This document shows, piece by piece, positions 16,259 through 25,179 of a stretch of DNA of 64,000 bases. The first letter of the stretch is position 1, and each line of letters opens with the position of its first letter. The position numbers were made by a program, and so were the translations under genes. The notes beneath the pieces are model-generated. The model worked only from the letters and a program-made list of their open reading frames with translations, did not search any database and was not told where the DNA came from. Origin of the DNA: CAUZIZ01 sp965219005 (GTDB taxonomy: Bacteria > Acidobacteriota > UBA6911 > RPQK01 > JAJDTT01); NCBI GenBank assembly GCA_965219005.1, contig CBDCMS010000003.1, positions 1,488,001 through 1,552,000 of the forward strand, written 5' to 3'.

Positions 16259-17173
16259 ATGCAGGAATCGGTGGATCTCTTCTTGTCTCATTTGAAGTAC
16301 GAGAAGAACTACTCACCCCACACGATCAAGAACTACTCGCGAGATCTGGCGGAATTCATCGCTTACCTGACGGCGGGCAGATCGGATCGTCCCGTCCGAC
16401 TGGAACAGATCGATCACATTACTGTGCGCGATTTCCTGAGCCACCTCCACCAGCGGGGCAACCAGAAGACATCAATCGCCAGGAAGCTATCCGCTCTCAG
16501 GTCCTTCTTCCGCTACCTGCATCGCGAAGGAAAGATTCAGAAGAGCCCCGCCAAACTGGTGAGCACGCCTCGCTTGCCCCAGAAAACGCCTCGATTCTTG
16601 TCCACTGGGCAAGTAGACACATTGCTTCAGCTACCGGATACGGAGAGCCCCCGGGGCATCCGCGACCGCGCCATGATGGAACTGCTCTATGCCAGCGGTG
16701 TGCGCGTGAGTGAATTGGTGCAGCTCAATCTGGAGGACCTGGCACTAGACCAGAGGCTGATCAAGGTTCGAGGAAAGGGGAGGAAGGAGCGCCTGGTGCC
16801 CTTCGGGGAAAAGGCCTACGAATCCCTGAAGTCCTACCTGCCGGTGCGTAGAAGCCTGCTCAAGCGTCAGGGAAACCCGCGGGAGCTCAGTGCCCTGTTC
16901 CTGAACCTGAGGGGAGGACGGCTCACAGCTCGATCCTTCGAGCGAATCCTCGATCAGTACGTGCAGAAAGGAGCCCTTCTGCTGGACGTCCACCCTCACC
17001 TGCTTCGGCACTCCTTCGCCACCCACCTGCTCAACAACGGTGCCGATCTCAGATCCATTCAGGAGCTGCTGGGTCACGAGAGTCTATCTTCGACTCAGAA
17101 ATACACCCATGTCTCCATCGAGCAACTAATGAAGGTCTACCGCGAATCCCACCCCAAGGCGCGTTCCCGCTGA
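16259..17173 (+). CDS. xerC: Tyrosine recombinase XerC/XerD
   Basis: A 304-residue site-specific recombinase with the SAM-like core-binding domain (about 1-90) and the catalytic domain (about 108-290). All catalytic residues are visible: R149 (SGVRVSEL), K in GKGRKERLVPF, H-x-x-R in HLLRHSFATHLL, H in LLGHESLSSTQ and nucleophile Y282 (KYTHVS). Xer proteins resolve chromosome dimers at dif during division, usually as a XerC-XerD pair with FtsK. XerC and XerD cannot be told apart with confidence from sequence alone; the xerC label follows the HESLSSTQ-type motif and is tentative. There is no nearby integrated element, so a housekeeping role is more likely than phage integration. Confidence 0.85.
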   Translation: MQESVDLFLSHLKYEKNYSPHTIKNYSRDLAEFIAYLTAGRSDRPVRLEQIDHITVRDFLSHLHQRGNQKTSIARKLSALRSFFRYLHREGKIQKSPAKLVSTPRLPQKTPRFLSTGQVDTLLQLPDTESPRGIRDRAMMELLYASGVRVSELVQLNLEDLALDQRLIKVRGKGRKERLVPFGEKAYESLKSYLPVRRSLLKRQGNPRELSALFLNLRGGRLTARSFERILDQYVQKGALLLDVHPHLLRHSFATHLLNNGADLRSIQELLGHESLSSTQKYTHVSIEQLMKVYRESHPKARSR

Positions 17174-17225
17174 ACTGGCATCGAGGAAGTCAAACCGGGT
17201 TGGGGGTGAGAGAACCAATTTTCAA

Positions 17226-18095
17226 ATGATCGGAATGTGGGACGGCACTGGCCGAGAGAGCCTGGAACATCTGATCAAGGATGGCTTCCAGTTCTACAAG
17301 TCCACAGGAGTTCTGACCTCGCTGTTGCTCATCCTGGTATTCCAGTCTCTCTTTCCCAATCGCCTGGCTTTCCGAAACCTCCTGAGCAACTGGAGGGTCA
17401 ACCTTCCTATGGCTCTCATCAACACTCTGCTGGTTTCCTTGCTTTGCGGCGCCTGTGTGTGCACCTGGGCCCTCACCGTTCGAAACAGCGGAATCGGACT
17501 CTTTGAGTTTGCGAGGTTTCCATACTGGTCTGAGATCATTGCCACCATCGTGCTGTTGGATTTCGTGGCCTGGTTGTGGCATCGGGCCAATCACACGTTC
17601 TCCTTCTTATGGCGTTTCCACTCGGTCCACCACTCCGATGCTATATTCGATGCTTCCACGGCCTATCGTTTTCATCCCGGAGAGATCCTGCTTGCCCTTG
17701 GAATTCGGCTTCTCGCGGTCGCCCTGACCGGGTTGCCCATCATGGGTCTCGTCGCCTTTGAAGTCGTTTATGGGTTCTTCAATCTGTTCGTTCACAGTGA
17801 CATTCGAGTCCCGAACACCGCGGAGAGATTCCTGGGCCTGGTCGTCGTGACTCCTTCTTTGCACCGGCGCCATCATTCGATTCTCCGGGAAGAGCATAGT
17901 CGTAATTACGGAACAATCTTCTCCTGCTGGGACCGGCTTGCAAGAACCTACCTACACACCAGTTCCGATACAGAGATCAATTTGGGACTCCCAGGACAAG
18001 GGTCAAGGTTCCTGAAGCTTACCGAGACCCTGCTCATGCCTCTCAAACAAGCGGCAGCAGCAGAAGTGGACGACGATACAAGGAGCCACCCATGA
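17226..18095 (+). CDS. Sterol desaturase / fatty-acid hydroxylase family membrane protein
   Basis: A 289-residue polytopic protein with the three histidine clusters of the di-iron hydroxylase superfamily: HRANH (about residue 119), HSVHH (about 133) and HRRHH (about 216). Hydrophobic stretches at about 35-52, 60-85, 93-115 and 155-185 fit four membrane spans. Relatives use a non-haem di-iron centre and oxygen to hydroxylate or desaturate lipids such as sterols, fatty acids, carotenoids or ether lipids; the substrate here cannot be read from the sequence. It lies 52 bases after the xer gene on the same strand, with no functional link visible. Confidence 0.85.
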   Translation: MIGMWDGTGRESLEHLIKDGFQFYKSTGVLTSLLLILVFQSLFPNRLAFRNLLSNWRVNLPMALINTLLVSLLCGACVCTWALTVRNSGIGLFEFARFPYWSEIIATIVLLDFVAWLWHRANHTFSFLWRFHSVHHSDAIFDASTAYRFHPGEILLALGIRLLAVALTGLPIMGLVAFEVVYGFFNLFVHSDIRVPNTAERFLGLVVVTPSLHRRHHSILREEHSRNYGTIFSCWDRLARTYLHTSSDTEINLGLPGQGSRFLKLTETLLMPLKQAAAAEVDDDTRSHP

Positions 18096-18164
18096 AAGGG
18101 TACCGACCAGATTCACGTAGTTTTGTACGCTAAGCCTCTAGTAGAAGTCGGTAAGTGGTTCAAA

Positions 18165-18192
18165 TAGAAGGGCTCGTGTAGAAGGGCTCGTG
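18165..18192. repeat. 14-bp tandem duplication (two copies)
   Basis: TAGAAGGGCTCGTG occurs at 18165-18178 and again at 18179-18192 without interruption, in an intergenic gap. Confidence 0.9.
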
Positions 18193-18310
18193 GGATGGCG
18201 GTGCCAAGCTCTCCCACTCCATTCGGTGCTCGGGGTTTTCTCGTTCGCCGCCGGATTAGTGGGTCCCCCAGCGCTGCTGGCCCCATTCGAGAAAGAAACT
18301 TCCCGAGCCA

Positions 18311-18340
18311 TGGAAGCCTGAAGCGCGAGCGAGGGGTTGG
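18311..18340. repeat. Dispersed 30-bp repeat, copy 1
   Basis: Contains the core CTGAAGCGCGAGCGAGGGGT. The similarity with the 56245-56276 copy continues outward into ATCTGCGAGAT. Identical over 30 bases to the copy at 34475-34504. Confidence 0.9.
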
Positions 18341-18658
18341 GGATCTGCGAGATTCTGCTGTTGTCCAGCTCTCTCCTCGAAACGTGGGGCATACTGCTAA
18401 CGAGTCAAGTCGTTCGCGGCTCTGTTGGCTGTAGCTGTTTCCGGTACTGTTCACTGATCACTTCACCACTGCTCACTATTCAAGTTTCAGGTTAGTTTCT
18501 GTGGCCAGCCTGACATAGAAATTGCTCAATCTATTCGACTTGCCCGAACCTGAAGACGACCAGCTTGAGGACAGAACCCCTTAGCGTACATTTCTACAGC
18601 AATCTGGTGGGTGCCCTATATCCGCTCCACAGGTGGGGAAAGAGAGTAAAAAGCTATC

Positions 18659-19078
18659 TCACTCTCGCTCAGCTGTCTTTCCTCTAGCGTATTTCATCTC
18701 ACCCACTCGGACGATAATGAACCCGATAAGGGCGAAGACGAAGAAGACCAGGAGCAGCCAAGCGATTCCCTGCAGGGATTCGATCACGGTCCGGTAGACT
18801 TCCAGGATCCAGCGATCGACGTTAAGTACCAGGGGTGCTTGGGTCACACTGAGAAGCACTCTGGGGTTGATGTACTTCTCGAGATCCCAGATGCGCACAC
18901 CACTGGAGATACCCACCACATAAATCGCGAAGAGGAGATAGCGAACCCAGGCTACGGAGATGGGATCAGAGAGGATGCGCTCCAGTATGTTTCCGATGGC
19001 GGATCGGAACAGGCACACCACCAGGAAGGAGACGGCCAACGAGATGACAAACGTGACGACCAAAAGGGTTAAGAACAT
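18659..19078 (-). CDS. Small membrane protein of unknown function
   Basis: A 139-residue protein from the ATG at 19078 (the open frame runs 38 codons further, but those residues are not hydrophobic and precede the natural start MFLTLLVVTFVISL). Three hydrophobic segments are visible: about 1-26, 43-62 (WVRYLLFAIYVVGISSGV) and 103-127 (GIAWLLLVFFVFALIGFIIV), and the C-terminus is basic and acidic (ARGKTAERE). I do not recognise a family. It is transcribed away from rpsO, and nothing nearby suggests a role. Confidence 0.6.
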   Translation of the reverse strand: MFLTLLVVTFVISLAVSFLVVCLFRSAIGNILERILSDPISVAWVRYLLFAIYVVGISSGVRIWDLEKYINPRVLLSVTQAPLVLNVDRWILEVYRTVIESLQGIAWLLLVFFVFALIGFIIVRVGEMKYARGKTAERE

Positions 19079-19362
19079 GGATCGAGTTCCTCTGACGATA
19101 GTGAGACTGTTGCCAGAGACTATTCTACCCGGCGATGGCTCAGTGCCGGAGTCGCATTTCCAAGAAAGGCAAGAGCTCGCCGACGGGCTCATAGGAGACC
19201 AGAGCGTGCTGGGCTTTGAAGCTCTCTACCCCTGGAAATCCGCAGGCGTTTTCTGGCTCGCCAAAGGGTGATGAATCCGAATCTAAATGAGGATTCCAGC
19301 CGAGGGCTAATCGCTGCGGTTTACTTCCCCACCTCTTTTCTGCTAAATTGGTTGCGATTTAA
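19079..19362. other. Divergent upstream region of rpsO and a membrane protein gene
   Basis: A 284-base region between divergent genes, so it must hold both promoters. A weak candidate for rpsO is TTTACT, 18 bases, TAAATT (box at 19344-19349), but it would leave almost no leader before the ATG at 19363, so it is not claimed as a promoter. Confidence 0.35.
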
Positions 19363-19629
19363 ATGCACACAAAAGAGCTAAAAGGCGGATTGATCAAAGA
19401 TTACCAACTGCACGGAACCGACACGGGCTCGCCTGAGGTCCAGGTTGCCCTCCTGAGTCACCGAATCAGTTACCTAACCGAGCACTTCAAAACCCACAAG
19501 AAGGATCATCATTCCCGGCGTGGACTCTTGAAACTCGTGGGCCAACGCCGGCGTCTCCTGGACTACCTCAAGCGACTGGACTTCAATCGATATAAAGAAA
19601 TTATCGATCGGTTGGGAATTCGGAAGTGA
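19363..19629 (+). CDS. rpsO: 30S ribosomal protein S15
   Basis: An 88-residue protein matching the usual length (about 89) and sequence of S15: GTDTGSPEVQVALLSHRI, then LTEHFKTHKKDHHSRRGLL and the C-terminal RRRLLDYLKRLD. S15 is a primary binder of 16S rRNA that helps assemble the platform of the small subunit. It is followed by pnp after 165 bases, the classic rpsO-pnp arrangement. A perfect 7-bp hairpin overlaps its stop codon. Confidence 0.97.
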   Translation: MHTKELKGGLIKDYQLHGTDTGSPEVQVALLSHRISYLTEHFKTHKKDHHSRRGLLKLVGQRRRLLDYLKRLDFNRYKEIIDRLGIRK

Positions 19630-19642
19630 GCCGCAGGCTCAC
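19626..19642 (+). promoter_or_regulatory. Hairpin at the rpsO stop codon (rpsO-pnp intercistronic)
   Basis: GTGAGCC (19626-19632), loop GCA, GGCTCAC (19636-19642). The stem includes the rpsO stop codon. There is no T tract, so it is more likely a processing or stability element in the rpsO-pnp message than a terminator. In enterobacteria this interval carries RNase processing sites that control pnp; the parallel is inference. Confidence 0.45.
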
Positions 19643-19794
19643 CCCGTAACCTGGCTGACAGGCCCTCCGCACGACCCCACCATTGTTGGGCTCCCCGTTG
19701 AGACCGTGCTAAATCGATTCTCTCTTCTCGTCTACCAGCAAACAGACCACCTGGAACAGGATCAGGAAAGGTACAACCCAAAGGAACAGCGAAA

Positions 19795-21903
19795 ATGACA
19801 GAGACAGTAAGTGTACAGTTAGGCGAACGCCCGTTATCCATTGAAACTGGCAAGATGGCCAAACAGGCCGACGGCTCCGTCGTAGTCCGCTTCGGCGAAA
19901 GTGTCGTGCTCGTAACCGCGTGCGGGAACAAGGAGCCAAGAGAAGGTATCAGCTTCTTTCCTTTGACCTGCGATTATCGAGAATACACCTATGCGGCTGG
20001 AAAGATTCCGGGAGGCTTCTTCAAGCGCGAAGGGCGACCCGGCGAGCGGGAAGTCCTGACGTGTAGGCTGATCGATCGACCTATCCGTCCTCTTTTTCCT
20101 GCTGGCTACCGCTGCGAAACCCAGATCGTAGCAATGGTTCTTTCAGCAGAACCCGACGCCGAACCGGATGTGCTGGCCATCAACGGCGCCTCAGCTGCGT
20201 TGGTACTTTCAGACATTCCTTTCCAACACACCGTGGGAGCAGTCAGGGTGGGCCTGGTCGAAGATCGATTCGTTCTGAACCCGACAGTCGCCCATATGGA
20301 CGAGAGCCTCTTGAACCTGATTGTGGTTGGGACCAGGAGCGGGATCGTGATGGTTGAGGCCAAAGTAAGCGAGCTCCCCGAGGAGAAAGTCATCGACGCC
20401 ATCGAGTTCGGACATCGGGATGGCATCCTGCCCATCGTCAATGCCATCGATGAATTGGCCAGTCGCTTCAACATCAAAAAGCGCGCCGTGGAAGAAGTCT
20501 CCACTGACCCCGAACTGGAAAGGGTCATCGAGGGGCAGGCTAGAGAGAAGATTCTCGACGCCCTCCACACCTCCGGCAAGCTGGCTAGTGAGGACCGAAT
20601 GTCCACCTACAAGAAGGAGATCGTGGAATCCTTTCCGGAGGACGACCCGGACAAGCGGGCCGAGGCCAAGGCGATCTTCGACAAACTCAAGGAAAAGATC
20701 TTTCGGACCGAGCTTCTGCAAAACAAACGCCGTCCCGATGGACGCTCTTTCGACGAGATTCGTCCCATCACCACCGAGGTCGGCCTGCTTCCTCGCACCC
20801 ATGGATCGGCCCTCTTCACACGCGGGGAAACCCAGGCTCTGGCAACTGTCACTCTGGGTACAGGAGAAGACGCTCAGAGACTCGACAATTTGATGGGAGC
20901 GAGCTCAAGGCGCTTTCTGATGCACTACAACTTCCCACCCTTCAGCGTGGGAGAGGTATCCTTCATGAGGGGCCCCGGCCGACGCGAAATCGGACACGGA
21001 GCTCTGGCCGAACGCGCCATTCTACCGGTCCTACCCTCAGACGAGGACTTCCCATATACCATCCGAATCGTCTCGGATATTCTTGAATCCAACGGATCCT
21101 CGTCAATGGCGACGGTCTGCGGCGGCATCATGGCCCTGCAGGACGCGGGCGTGCCCATTCGCACCCAAATTGCTGGAGTCGCCATGGGTCTGGTCCAGGA
21201 AGGCGATGACTACGCCGTTCTTTCCGACATCGCAGGCTTCGAGGATCACTACGGAGACATGGACTTCAAGGTGGCGGGTAGCCGGGAAGGGATCACCGCT
21301 TTGCAGATGGATATCAAGATTCCCGCAGTGACTCGGCAGATCCTGAGCGAGGCCCTGCTCCAGGCCAGAACAGGTCGTCTCCATATCCTCGACAAGATGG
21401 TGGAGACGCTGTCTGCGCCTAGAGAAGAGATCTCTGAACTGGCTCCTAGAATCGTGACGATCCAGATTCCGGTGAAGAAGATCGGGGCGGTGATTGGCCC
21501 TGGCGGCAAGATAATCCGAAGCATTGTCGAAGAAACCGGAGTCAAGATGGACATCGAGGACGATGGGACCGTCCGCATCGCCTCCACCAGCAGCGAGGCA
21601 ACACAGAGGGCGATCCAGAGAGTCGAGGAAATAACCGCTACCGCCGAGGTGGGGAAAACCTATCTGGGCACGGTTGTGAAGGTAGTGGACTTCGGCGCCT
21701 TTATCGAAATCCTGCCGGGTACTGAAGGACTGTTGCATATCTCCGAAGTCGCCAACCGCCGGATCGAGGATATCCGAAGGGAGGTCCGAGAAAAGGACAA
21801 GATGCTGGTCAAGGTGCTCAACGTCGACGACCAGGGCAAGATTCGACTGAGTCGCCGTGCGGTGCTTCAGGAACAGGAGCAGGAACAAAACCAGCAAAAA
21901 TGA
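19795..21903 (+). CDS. pnp: Polynucleotide phosphorylase
   Basis: A 702-residue 3'-5' exoribonuclease that phosphorolyses RNA to nucleoside diphosphates and forms part of the RNA degradosome. Domains in order: RNase PH 1 (about 12-142, with FFKREGRPGEREVLT), a helical linker (about 145-230), RNase PH 2 (about 320-460, DGRSFDEIRPI, MGASSRRFLMHYNFPP, FKVAGSREGITALQMDIK), KH (about 555-615, GAVIGPGGKIIRSI with the GPGGK loop) and S1 (about 625-695, VGKTYLGTVVKVVDFGAF). Length and order are complete. An AAGGA lies nine bases before the ATG. The following larB gene overlaps its stop by four bases. Confidence 0.97.
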   Translation: MTETVSVQLGERPLSIETGKMAKQADGSVVVRFGESVVLVTACGNKEPREGISFFPLTCDYREYTYAAGKIPGGFFKREGRPGEREVLTCRLIDRPIRPLFPAGYRCETQIVAMVLSAEPDAEPDVLAINGASAALVLSDIPFQHTVGAVRVGLVEDRFVLNPTVAHMDESLLNLIVVGTRSGIVMVEAKVSELPEEKVIDAIEFGHRDGILPIVNAIDELASRFNIKKRAVEEVSTDPELERVIEGQAREKILDALHTSGKLASEDRMSTYKKEIVESFPEDDPDKRAEAKAIFDKLKEKIFRTELLQNKRRPDGRSFDEIRPITTEVGLLPRTHGSALFTRGETQALATVTLGTGEDAQRLDNLMGASSRRFLMHYNFPPFSVGEVSFMRGPGRREIGHGALAERAILPVLPSDEDFPYTIRIVSDILESNGSSSMATVCGGIMALQDAGVPIRTQIAGVAMGLVQEGDDYAVLSDIAGFEDHYGDMDFKVAGSREGITALQMDIKIPAVTRQILSEALLQARTGRLHILDKMVETLSAPREEISELAPRIVTIQIPVKKIGAVIGPGGKIIRSIVEETGVKMDIEDDGTVRIASTSSEATQRAIQRVEEITATAEVGKTYLGTVVKVVDFGAFIEILPGTEGLLHISEVANRRIEDIRREVREKDKMLVKVLNVDDQGKIRLSRRAVLQEQEQEQNQQK

Positions 21904-22664
21904 CGACGGCCCACGTCCTCCGTAAGGCGCTTCGCAGCTTCAAAGAAGGTGCACTGGATGAAGAGGCAGTCCTAGAACTTCTACACGACCTTCCGTACCA
22001 GGACCTCGGGTTCGCCAAAGTGGACCATCATCGTGGTCTGCGCCACGGCTTTCCCGAGGTGATCTTCGGCCGAGGCAAAACCACCGACCAGGTTAGCGGG
22101 ATTGCGGCAGCCATCCTGAAGAAGCACCCCAACCTGCTGATCACGTCAGCCAGCGAAGAGGTGGCTGAGCACTTGAAACAGTCCTACGACGACGTCACCT
22201 ACTACCCTGATAGTCAGGCCTTGACGGTGGTCCGTGAGGTCTACTCCCTGGGTAGAGGCAGCATCGCCGTACTGGCCGCCGGCACTGCGGATATTCCCGT
22301 GGCCGAGGAGGCACTGGTAACCGCCCGGATCATGGGAAACGAGGCTGTGCCCTGCTATGACGTCGGGGTGGCTGGCCTACACCGTGTCCTCAGCCAGCGG
22401 GAGCTGCTGGACTCGTGTACCGTTGCCATCGTTGTCGCGGGCATGGAGGGGGCCCTCCCCAGCGTGGTCGGTGGACTCGTAGATCTACCCATCATCGCAG
22501 TACCCACCAGCGTGGGCTACGGCGCCTCCTTCGGCGGGCTCGCCGCCTTGTTGAGCATGCTCAACAGCTGCGCCAGTAGTGTGGCCGTGGTCAATATCGA
22601 CAACGGGTTCGGTGCCGGGTATGTTGCGAGCATGATCAACCGGGAGAGGAATTCGATTCGATAA
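21900..22664 (+). CDS. larB: Nickel-pincer cofactor biosynthesis protein LarB
   Basis: A 254-residue protein of the LarB / AIR-carboxylase-related family. LarB carboxylates nicotinic acid adenine dinucleotide at C5 and cleaves the phosphoanhydride, the first step of nickel-pincer nucleotide synthesis for lactate racemase and related enzymes. The N-terminal helical part (LPYQDLGFAKVDHHRGLRHG, about residues 30-50) and the PurE-like C-terminal domain (VAGMEGALPSVVGGLVDLPI, then VPTSVGYGASFGGLAALLSM) are characteristic. The ATG overlaps the pnp stop codon (ATGA), so it is coupled to pnp. LarC and LarE are not in the window. Family call firm; the nickel enzyme served is unknown. Confidence 0.88.
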   Translation: MTTAHVLRKALRSFKEGALDEEAVLELLHDLPYQDLGFAKVDHHRGLRHGFPEVIFGRGKTTDQVSGIAAAILKKHPNLLITSASEEVAEHLKQSYDDVTYYPDSQALTVVREVYSLGRGSIAVLAAGTADIPVAEEALVTARIMGNEAVPCYDVGVAGLHRVLSQRELLDSCTVAIVVAGMEGALPSVVGGLVDLPIIAVPTSVGYGASFGGLAALLSMLNSCASSVAVVNIDNGFGAGYVASMINRERNSIR

Positions 22665-22775
22665 GGGGCTGCTTCAAGGAAGGCTTGGGATCTCAGGTTT
22701 CAGCTCGCAGGTTCCAAGTTGCAGGTTGCAGGTTTCGTGGCCTCCGAGATTCTCGAAGTCGTTCGAACTAACCCC

Positions 22776-25094
22776 ATGGACCAAGAGACTCTTTCGCTGC
22801 TCGAGTTTCCCAGCGTCCTGGCCATTTTGGAAAGGTTCGCCCACAGCCCTGAGGGCAAGACGGCCCTCTCGCGCATCAGACCTTCGACCGACCGCGCGGC
22901 GATCGAGGACGGACTCGCGTCGATTGCGGAATGTGCGGCATACATTGCCGAGGAGGGGCGGCCCAGCTTCCGGGCCCTACCGGATTCTAGACCGTTACTT
23001 GCTAGCCTCGCCGTTCAGGGCCAAATCCTGGAACCCAGCGAGTTTCTGGACATCCTTCAGATCCTGAAGACGGGCCAGGGTTTAAGCAGCGCCCTGAAGA
23101 GGCGTCGCTGGCCCCAACTTGGCCGAATCCTGGATCCAATTCCCGATCTCGGGGTCCTGGTCGACCGGATTGAGCGAGTCTTGACCTCCAAGGGGAAGGT
23201 GCGTGACGACGCGGACCCTCAACTTGCCAACACTCGCAAAAAGCAGGCTGAAGCCCGGAAAAGAGTTCAGCAGCATCTGAACCGCTACTTGAACGGTCCC
23301 AAGGCGAAGTATCTGATCGATGAACCCTTTCTCACTCTCAGGAACCACCGTTTCGTCTTGCCCGTAAGAAGCGAACACCAAAAGGAGTTTCCCGGTGTCG
23401 TCCATGCCAGCAGCTCCTCTGGAGCGACGCTGTTCATCGAACCCCTGCCCGAGATAACGCTCAACAACCAAAGTATCTACTACCAGCACCAGGAACAGGA
23501 AATCATCCGGAGGATCCTGCTGCGCCTCAGCGACGACCTCAGAATCCATCAAGAGATCCTTGGTGCCACCGTCGATATCCTTGCGAAGGTGGATGCCTCT
23601 TTCGCCATTGCCGAGTTCTCCACCCGACACCGATGCGTTACACCTCGATTCGCCGAGTCGAACCAGCTGACCCTTCAGGACGCGCGTCATCCCCTCCTAC
23701 TGGAGACTCTGGGCGACGAAGAGGTGGTGCCGATTTCGGTCCAGTTAACCTCTGGCCACAGGGTCCTGGTAATCAGTGGACCCAACACCGGCGGCAAGAC
23801 TCTCGCACTGAAGACAATAGGACTCCTGGCGGTGATGGCGCTTGCGGGCTTACCGGTGCCCGCTGCGGACGCAGAGGTTCCAATCCTGGATCAGGTGCTC
23901 GCAGACATTGGAGATCACCAGTCCATTTCTCGGAAGCTGAGTACCTTTTCGGCCCACATCGTGCGGTTGCGCAACATCATTGAACAGGTAGGTCCTTCCA
24001 GCCTCATTCTTCTGGACGAACTGGGCACGGGCACCGATCCGGTTCACGGCTCGGCTCTGAGTATCGCCATCATCGAGTTCTTCTCGAGACGTTCCAGCCT
24101 GCTAGCCGCCACAACCCACCATTCGGCCGTCAAGCAATTCGCTTCCACCACACCGGGAATCGTGAACGCGAGCGTTCTGCTCGATCCAGTGGACTTGAAA
24201 CCGACGTACGAGCTGGAGTTCGGTCTCGCCGGTGAAAGCAGCGGGCTGGAGATCGCCGGGCAGCTGGGCCTCTCCAGGGAACTGGTTGATCGTGCCCGTG
24301 AGTTGCTCGATCCGACCGAACTCCAGACAGAGCGGTATCTGGAACATCTACACACCGAATTGTCCCGTCAACGTAAGGCCACAGAGGAATTGAGCCGTCA
24401 ATCGGCCTCTCTAAAATCGAAGGAAGAACAGCTCGATCAAGCCTTTGAGAAGAATGAGCAGAAGCGGCAAAACGAACTCGAACGCTTGCAGCAAGAATGG
24501 GCCAACCAGTTCAAGCTGGAGACCGCGAAGTTCATTAGAAAGCTGCAGGATCAGACCGAGGCTCGGCGTCTCAGGCGGGAAGCGCAAGGCAAAGAGGCTC
24601 GGTTGAAAGAAGCATTCCGTCAAAAGATGGCGAAAGAGGCCAGGGGCCCTGAACCCGCCGGGACTCCTCTGAGGCTCTCCAGGGGAGATCGTGTTTTTCA
24701 TACCTTCTTCCGGAAGTCCGGCGTCGTGGTTGCACTCGAAAACGGGGAGGCCCTGATTGATATCGAAGGAAAGCGTGTCTCCACGTCCCTGGACCAGTTG
24801 GAAAAACTTCCTCAGCAAGAATCCAGAACACTTCCCCCCAACGTCACTCTGGATGTGGTAGAAGAAGAGGTGCAATCGGAGTTGAACCTGGTCGGATTCA
24901 GAGTGGAAGAAGCGCTGAGAAGGGCGGACAAGTTCCTTGACCGGGCTTTGCTTTCCCAACTGTCAGAGGTACGCATTGTTCACGGTTTCGGTACGGGGAG
25001 ACTCAAAGCGGCTCTCGCAGAATTCCTTGGAGAACACTCCCAGGTACGGGAGTCCCGCGTAGAGGGCGGTGTGACGGTGATCGGGCTACTTTGA
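22776..25094 (+). CDS. mutS2: MutS2 family protein (endonuclease / ribosome-rescue factor)
   Basis: A 772-residue protein from the ATG at 22776. It has the MutS lever and core (about 1-300), the ABC-type ATPase with Walker A ISGPNTGGKTLALKT, Walker B SLILLDELGTGTDP and ATTHHSAVKQFA, a long charged coiled coil (about 500-640) and a C-terminal Smr domain (VRIVHGFGTGRLKAAL). It lacks the mismatch-recognition domain, as MutS2 does. Known roles are suppression of recombination and, in some bacteria, splitting of collided ribosomes with the Smr domain acting as nuclease. An in-frame start at 22719 lies in a GCAGGTT-rich stretch and is less likely. A 15-bp tandem array begins at its stop codon. Confidence 0.9.
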   Translation: MDQETLSLLEFPSVLAILERFAHSPEGKTALSRIRPSTDRAAIEDGLASIAECAAYIAEEGRPSFRALPDSRPLLASLAVQGQILEPSEFLDILQILKTGQGLSSALKRRRWPQLGRILDPIPDLGVLVDRIERVLTSKGKVRDDADPQLANTRKKQAEARKRVQQHLNRYLNGPKAKYLIDEPFLTLRNHRFVLPVRSEHQKEFPGVVHASSSSGATLFIEPLPEITLNNQSIYYQHQEQEIIRRILLRLSDDLRIHQEILGATVDILAKVDASFAIAEFSTRHRCVTPRFAESNQLTLQDARHPLLLETLGDEEVVPISVQLTSGHRVLVISGPNTGGKTLALKTIGLLAVMALAGLPVPAADAEVPILDQVLADIGDHQSISRKLSTFSAHIVRLRNIIEQVGPSSLILLDELGTGTDPVHGSALSIAIIEFFSRRSSLLAATTHHSAVKQFASTTPGIVNASVLLDPVDLKPTYELEFGLAGESSGLEIAGQLGLSRELVDRARELLDPTELQTERYLEHLHTELSRQRKATEELSRQSASLKSKEEQLDQAFEKNEQKRQNELERLQQEWANQFKLETAKFIRKLQDQTEARRLRREAQGKEARLKEAFRQKMAKEARGPEPAGTPLRLSRGDRVFHTFFRKSGVVVALENGEALIDIEGKRVSTSLDQLEKLPQQESRTLPPNVTLDVVEEEVQSELNLVGFRVEEALRRADKFLDRALLSQLSEVRIVHGFGTGRLKAALAEFLGEHSQVRESRVEGGVTVIGLL

Positions 25095-25164
25095 ATCCAC
25101 CCGGTTTGAATCCACCCGGTTTGAATCCACCCGGTTTGAATCCACCCGGGCATGAATCCACCGG
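25090..25164. repeat. 15-bp tandem repeat array between mutS2 and dnaG
   Basis: Four exact copies of TTTGAATCCACCCGG fill 25090-25149, and a diverged fifth (GCATGAATCCACCGG) covers 25150-25164. The first copy contains the mutS2 stop codon. There are no spacers, so it is not a CRISPR array. It occupies most of the 85-base interval before the dnaG start at 25180. Confidence 0.95.
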
Positions 25165-25179
25165 GCATGAAAGAGCGTC

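Larger units (their letters stand above)
18096..18658. other. Intergenic gap with repeats, no gene
   Basis: This 563-base gap has no supported gene. It holds a 14-bp tandem duplication (18165-18192), a copy of the dispersed 30-bp repeat (18311-18340) and a sequence at 18479-18495 whose reverse complement nearly matches two sites in the 55.9-56.6 kb gap. Confidence 0.6.

Noticed and set aside
16259..17173. Xer gene as integrase of a mobile island
   Set aside because: No attachment-site repeats or phage genes adjoin it; length and motifs fit a housekeeping Xer protein.
25090..25164. Possible CRISPR-like array
   Set aside because: The units are contiguous with no spacers and there are no cas genes; a simple tandem repeat.
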